A stretch of DNA of 64,000 nt from contig DAVZGP010000004.1 of assembly GCA_052274345.1 (NCBI GenBank), forward strand, positions 62,001 through 126,000, read 5' to 3'. Shown piece after piece: positions 60,392 through 64,000 of this stretch. Source of the stretch: Clostridium_AD sp937920395. Lineage in GTDB: Bacteria; Bacillota; Clostridia; Clostridiales; Clostridiaceae. A program made the translations under genes and the position numbers. The notes below the pieces were generated by a model. It was not told the DNA's origin. It did no database searches and worked only from the letters and a program-made list of their open reading frames with translations. How positions within the stretch are numbered: the first letter of the stretch is position 1; every line of letters begins with the position of its first letter.

Positions 60392-60447
60392 CAAAAAACA
60401 TATAATCCCTATAGTTACTTATATCTAAGTTACTACAGGGATTATAT
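60392..60447 (-). terminator. Terminator after the TRAP large permease gene
   Basis: On the minus strand ATATAATCCCTGTAGT pairs with ACTATAGGGATTATAT, followed by GTTTTTTGC. It lies about 45 bases after the dctM stop and ends the TRAP operon. Confidence 0.88.
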
Positions 60448-60492
60448 TAATTTATCATAATTACAATATTAAGCTCACTTTTTTATCATTAA

Positions 60493-61785
60493 TTATGAAA
60501 ACATATGAGGAAGCATTAGTGACAATCCTGGAACAAAAGTCAAAACTAATAGAACTGCTACCATTACGCCATAGAATGGAAATAATGCTTTTGTAACTTT
60601 CTCTATTGATATGTTTCCGATAGAGCAACCTACAAATAATGTTGAACCAACTGGTGGTGTAAGTAAACCTATACCAAGATTTAACATTAATACAATTCCA
60701 AATTGAATTGGATCCATGCCGAATTGTATTACTACTGGCAATAATATTGGTGTGGCAATAAGAATTAATGGAGCCATATCCATTATGCATCCAAGGAAAA
60801 GTAATATAAGATTTATAAGTAAAAATATTAATATTCTATTATCTGTTATTGATATTAATCCATTTGTTACAAGTGCTGGTAATTGAACCATTGCTATCAT
60901 CCAACCAAAAGCTGCTGATGCTGCTATTAGACCCATAACCATTCCAATAGTGTTCAATGACTTTCTAAGTATAGCACCCATCCTAGATAGTGGTACATCT
61001 TTATATACAAAGAAAGTGATGATAAACGCATAAACTGTTGCAAGTGCTGCTGATTCTGTAGCAGTACAAATACCTGACATAATACCACCCATAATAATTA
61101 CTGCTGTGAATAATCCAAGAATACCATCTTTTAACATATATAGTTTTTGTTTAAAAGGTATTTTTGCACTTACAGGGTATTTTCTTTTTACAGCCATAAA
61201 ATAACTGAACACCATTACTGACGCTCCTAGTAAAACTCCTGGTACAATACCAGCTAAGAATAAACTACTAATAGATATTCCACCAGCTGCTAGTGAAAAA
61301 AGAATCAAATTATGACTTGGAGGTACAAGTACTCCTTGAGTCGCTGATGCTACGGTTACACAAACTGCAAAGTCTTTATCGTAACCTTCTTTTTCCATCA
61401 TAGGAATCATAATAGATCCAATGGATGTTGTATCTGCTACTGAGGAACCAGAAAGTCCTCCAAAGAATAAGCAAGCAAGAACATCAACCATAGCTAGTCC
61501 GCCTCTTATCCTTCCAACTATTACTCTTGAAAAGTTAACTAGCCGAGTCGAGATACCCCCTTGCCCCATAATCTCGCCTGCAAGTATAAAGAAAGGAATA
61601 GTAATTAAAGAAAAAGAACTAATTCCTTTTGCTATTTGCTGTGCAACTGCCATTAATGGGACTTGCAAATATAATGCTGTTGCAACAGCTGATAATCCTA
61701 ATGAGAAAGTTATTGGTACTTTTGCTAAAAGTAATCCGAAGAATACTCCGAGTAAAATAAAAATCGCTATTGTGTTAGTATCCAT
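60493..61785 (-). CDS. dctM: TRAP transporter large membrane subunit
   Basis: The 430-residue DctM-type permease has about 12 membrane segments and the family sequences PFFILAGEIMGQGGIS, FFGGLSGSSVADTTSIGSIMIPMM and LLFLGCIMDMAPLILIATPILLPVV. With the small subunit it moves the ligand delivered by the DctP binding protein, using a sodium gradient. The order dctP-dctQ-dctM on the minus strand is standard. Given kdgF at 63611, the substrate may be a uronate or unsaturated uronate sugar. Confidence 0.95.
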   Translation of the reverse strand: MDTNTIAIFILLGVFFGLLLAKVPITFSLGLSAVATALYLQVPLMAVAQQIAKGISSFSLITIPFFILAGEIMGQGGISTRLVNFSRVIVGRIRGGLAMVDVLACLFFGGLSGSSVADTTSIGSIMIPMMEKEGYDKDFAVCVTVASATQGVLVPPSHNLILFSLAAGGISISSLFLAGIVPGVLLGASVMVFSYFMAVKRKYPVSAKIPFKQKLYMLKDGILGLFTAVIIMGGIMSGICTATESAALATVYAFIITFFVYKDVPLSRMGAILRKSLNTIGMVMGLIAASAAFGWMIAMVQLPALVTNGLISITDNRILIFLLINLILLFLGCIMDMAPLILIATPILLPVVIQFGMDPIQFGIVLMLNLGIGLLTPPVGSTLFVGCSIGNISIEKVTKALFPFYGVMVAVLLVLTFVPGLSLMLPHMFS

Positions 61786-61835
61786 AATTTACCTCCATTT
61801 TAATTTCCGCTAATTAAATTTAATTTTAACCAAAC

Positions 61836-62321
61836 CTAATTTTGTTTATCTAAAATTAAATCTAAAATTCTTATAATTGTGTAGATAATAATCATTACTC
61901 CGCAAACCGGTAAAACCGCATATAAAACACCTGATGGAAGTTGAGTTGCAGGAAGTGTTGAGCTCATTGTATCTGCACTTAATTGTTTACCATAAATAAA
62001 TATAATGATTCCGAAAAGCATTACTGCTAATTCATCGAAGTAAAATATTATTTTTTGTGCTTTTTTAGGAAATAAATTAACTACTGCACTAATGCTCAAA
62101 TGTGTACCTTTTTTTACGCCAATAGCTGTAGCTATAAATCCTAGCCATATCATTAATATTACACAAGTTTCTTCAGACCACCGAGGTGTAAATCCAAGTA
62201 TATACCTAGTAAACACCTGGTAGAAAACTATACAAACCATAATTACTAAGGTTGTCATACATAAGTATTCTATAGCACTATCTATTTTATTAAGTATCTT
62301 TTTAATTGTATTCAATTGCAT
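61836..62321 (-). CDS. dctQ: TRAP transporter small membrane subunit
   Basis: The 161-residue DctQ protein has four hydrophobic segments (about 15-40, 50-68, 88-108, 130-152), with the motif FTRYILGFTPRWSEETCVILMIWLGFIATAIGVKKGTHLSI typical of the family. It joins with DctM in the membrane. It lies 50 bases before dctM and 86 bases after dctP, and a strong stem-loop (62348-62391) in the latter gap should reduce its expression relative to dctP. Confidence 0.92.
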   Translation of the reverse strand: MQLNTIKKILNKIDSAIEYLCMTTLVIMVCIVFYQVFTRYILGFTPRWSEETCVILMIWLGFIATAIGVKKGTHLSISAVVNLFPKKAQKIIFYFDELAVMLFGIIIFIYGKQLSADTMSSTLPATQLPSGVLYAVLPVCGVMIIIYTIIRILDLILDKQN

Positions 62322-62347
62322 TTCACTCCTTTATTTTATAAAGTGAA

Positions 62348-62391
62348 GGAACCTGCTTTATCTGTCCAACTTCCTTAATAAAGCAGATTCC
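62348..62391 (-). terminator. Stem-loop between dctP and dctQ
   Basis: On the minus strand GGAATCTGCTTTAT pairs with ATAAAGCAGGTTCC (one wobble) around a 16-base loop. The T-run is weak, so it probably acts as a partial terminator or as a 3' protector of dctP mRNA, giving more binding protein than permease. Confidence 0.7.
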
Positions 62392-62407
62392 CATGATTAA
62401 TTCTTAA

Positions 62408-63439
62408 TTATTTTGTAGCAAGTATTGCATCAATTGTTTCTTTCCATTCTGGATGTGCTGAATACATTGGTTTAACTGCTTTTTGGAATAATGCTTGTTG
62501 ATCAGCAGTTAGTTTAGTAATTGTAACTCCACCTTTTTTAACTATTGTAGCTTGTGCTGCATCAGACTGTTTAAGCCATTCTGTTCTTTCTACATTTGCA
62601 CCAACAACTGCTGCTGCTCTTACTATTTTTTGATCGCTTGCTGATATTTTGTCCCATGATATTTTACTAAATGCTATCATTTCTGGAACTCTTGTATGTT
62701 CATCAATTGTGATATGTTTTGCTACTTGGTAATGATTCGATGATAGATAACTTGGCCAATTGTTTTCTGCTCCATCTACAACTCCAGTTTGTAATGCACT
62801 ATATACATCACCATAAGCCATTGGAGTAGCAGATGCGCCTAAATCTTTAACCATATCCATCATAGGTTTACTTTCTTGTACTCTAATCTTTAAGCCTTTT
62901 AAGTCAGTTGGAGTTTTTACATCTTTCTTTGTATTGTAGAAATTTCTTGCTCCAGAATCTACCCAACTAAGTCCTACGATTTTACTATCTGCTGCTAAAC
63001 TAGCAAACATTTTCTCTCCTACTGGTCCTTCAAGAACTCTAAACATTTGATCTTTATCTTTATAAAGATATGGAAGAATTAAAGCACCTATTTGTTTATT
63101 AAACTCAGCAAGTGGTGCAGCACCTATACGTATTGCATCAATCCCACCGAATTGAACTTGTTCTATAGTACTTTTTTCATCCCCAAGTTGTGATCCTAAA
63201 AATACTTTTATTTTTATTCTGCCATTTGTTTTGGCTTCTACCTCTTTAGCAAATGCTTGATCTCCTATTATTGTTGGATATCCAGCAGGTTGATTATCTG
63301 ATAATCTTAAAGTAACTGATTTAGTTGCTGTTTTAGCAGCACCCTTTGTAGCAGTTGATGTTTTGCTTCCACAACCAGCTAACATTCCTACAGTTAGTAC
63401 AAGACATGAAAATATTGCGATAAATTTCTTTTTATTCAT
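62408..63439 (-). CDS. dctP: TRAP transporter solute-binding lipoprotein
   Basis: The 343-residue lipoprotein has a signal peptide with lipobox LAGC (Cys23), a Ser/Thr/Lys-rich linker and the DctP fold. RIKIKVFLGSQLGDEKSTIEQVQFGGIDA and the ligand-binding arginine in LKGLKIRVQESKPMMDMVKDLGASATPMAYGDVYSALQTGVVDGAENNWPSY are visible; the R-V pair binds the carboxylate of the ligand. It belongs to the cluster that often binds uronates, and KdgF next door supports that. It leads the operon dctP-dctQ-dctM. Confidence 0.95.
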   Translation of the reverse strand: MNKKKFIAIFSCLVLTVGMLAGCGSKTSTATKGAAKTATKSVTLRLSDNQPAGYPTIIGDQAFAKEVEAKTNGRIKIKVFLGSQLGDEKSTIEQVQFGGIDAIRIGAAPLAEFNKQIGALILPYLYKDKDQMFRVLEGPVGEKMFASLAADSKIVGLSWVDSGARNFYNTKKDVKTPTDLKGLKIRVQESKPMMDMVKDLGASATPMAYGDVYSALQTGVVDGAENNWPSYLSSNHYQVAKHITIDEHTRVPEMIAFSKISWDKISASDQKIVRAAAVVGANVERTEWLKQSDAAQATIVKKGGVTITKLTADQQALFQKAVKPMYSAHPEWKETIDAILATK

Positions 63440-63521
63440 TATTTTTGCCCCCCTAAGAATCTTTCTTGTTTATAATATTATAATACTATTTTATGAAACC
63501 CTTTACTAGAAGAAAAACTTG

Positions 63522-63537
63522 CGATTATATGTAATCG
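63522..63537 (-). promoter_or_regulatory. Palindrome upstream of dctP, candidate operator
   Basis: CGATTATATGTAATCG is an inverted repeat (CGATTA/TAATCG with a four-base centre) about 85 bases before the dctP start. It could bind a LacI- or GntR-type uronate regulator, but none is encoded in the window. Confidence 0.35.
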
Positions 63538-63548
63538 ATTGTCATATT

Positions 63549-63596
63549 AAAAAATTCCCTCATCATCATATTAAAAATACATGATGATGAGGGAAT
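63549..63596 (-). terminator. Terminator after kdgF
   Basis: On the minus strand ATTCCCTCATCATCAT pairs perfectly with ATGATGATGAGGGAAT, followed by a six-base T-run. It separates kdgF from the TRAP operon. Confidence 0.92.
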
Positions 63597-63610
63597 ACAT
63601 TATGTTTGAT

Positions 63611-63934
63611 TTATTTTAGAAAATCTTCTCTGCGAGGAGTAAACACGTCTAATATTGTTGCATCTTCTAATGCTAAAACACCATGAAGTGCATTTGGCTT
63701 AACATAATAAGTATCACCAGTTTTTACTATTTCCTTTTTACCATCAATGTTTAACTCAAAACTTCCTTTTAGTATGTAACTAATTTGTTCATGCATATGT
63801 GAATGAACTTCTCCGACTGAACCTTTTTTAAAATGCACTTCAACCATCATTATATTTGTTACTTGTGCTAGTACCTTTCGAGATACACCCTTTCCTAAAT
63901 CCTCAAGTTTAACATCATCATTTCTTACTATCAT
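63611..63934 (-). CDS. kdgF: KdgF-type cupin, unsaturated uronate processing
   Basis: The 107-residue single-domain cupin has the metal-binding HSHMHEQISY, a GTP-like turn KTGDTYYVKPNALHGV and the ending ILDVFTPRREDFL. The ends closely follow KdgF of pectin degraders, which turns 4,5-unsaturated galacturonate into the linear keto form. ATG 63934 is used because AAGGAGG lies eight bases upstream; the TTG at 63940 is too close. It lies upstream of the TRAP operon, from which a strong terminator separates it. No other pectin genes are seen before the window edge. Confidence 0.85.
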   Translation of the reverse strand: MIVRNDDVKLEDLGKGVSRKVLAQVTNIMMVEVHFKKGSVGEVHSHMHEQISYILKGSFELNIDGKKEIVKTGDTYYVKPNALHGVLALEDATILDVFTPRREDFLK

Positions 63935-64000
63935 ACTCAATTCCTCCTTAAATTTCTATTGCTCATAAAATAATTATTAATCGTTACCATTGGCTATTTA

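Noticed and set aside
63976..63996. A similar loose cre-like sequence upstream of kdgF
   Set aside because: It matches fewer of the fixed positions in either orientation. The window ends before the promoter can be judged.
1..64000. CRISPR array, tRNA or rRNA genes, intact insertion sequence or prophage
   Set aside because: No regularly spaced repeats, no cloverleaf or rRNA core sequence, and no transposase, integrase or phage structural gene was recognised by reading both strands.

Overview
The window is a stretch of chromosome from a low-GC, spore-forming Firmicute, most probably a Clostridium in the broad sense. The evidence is the strongly AT-rich intergenic DNA, AGGAGG-type ribosome binding sites, TTG and GTG starts, a collagen-like spore-surface-type protein, S-box and Mn riboswitches, a LevR/sigma-54 mannose PTS and a MetH without its reactivation domain. 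The species cannot be named from the sequence. No rRNA, tRNA, CRISPR array, intact transposase or prophage was seen.

Layout. 1-5.7 kb: a dicarboxylate symporter cut by the window edge, a YhbD/bactofilin pair, DedA, MATE and SseB. 5.9-15.9 kb: an OmpR-type two-component system followed by surface glycosylation genes (two membrane GT-C enzymes, a GT2-TPR enzyme, a GT2 polyprenyl-phosphate glycosyltransferase) and a BclA-like collagen protein. The sensor/regulator pair, the first GT-C gene and the GT2 gene carry related 11-bp-period direct repeats upstream, which suggests one regulon. 16-23.8 kb: apgM-thrC-hom (threonine branch, minus strand), an S-box riboswitch, then a split methionine synthase (plus strand). 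Copies of a roughly 140-180 bp noncoding repeat bracket the threonine genes. 24-31 kb: a mannose-family PTS with its LevR activator, an exact sigma-54 promoter and three enhancer repeats. 31-35 kb: an M20 amidohydrolase, a second hom and lysC. 35.4-37.7 kb: a Mn-type CDF exporter and a LigB-type dioxygenase, the latter behind a yybP-ykoY (Mn) riboswitch. 37.7-44.6 kb: a NYN nuclease-like protein, an AI-2E family permease, a small putative di-heme membrane protein, an ornithine/alanine racemase-like enzyme and a zinc-ribbon/SPFH cluster resembling Bacillus ydjGHI. 45-54 kb: FetAB-like iron exporter, a YtrA-type GntR/ABC operon, gnd, and an FtsX-type ABC exporter. 54-64 kb: a HAD phosphatase, a broken nanA, clpB, an Old Yellow Enzyme, and a TRAP transporter with KdgF for uronate uptake.

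The genes fit a saccharolytic, anaerobic, sporulating life: PTS and TRAP sugar import, an aspartate-family amino acid network with duplicated homoserine dehydrogenase, metal export (Fe, Mn), and envelope modification and stress systems. The items most worth following are the shared operator of the glycosylation genes, the Mn riboswitch in front of a dioxygenase, the repeat element lying between the S-box terminator and apgM, the two diverged hom copies, the YdjI-like cluster without PspA, and a 136-residue protein with the histidine spacing of a two-heme membrane cytochrome.
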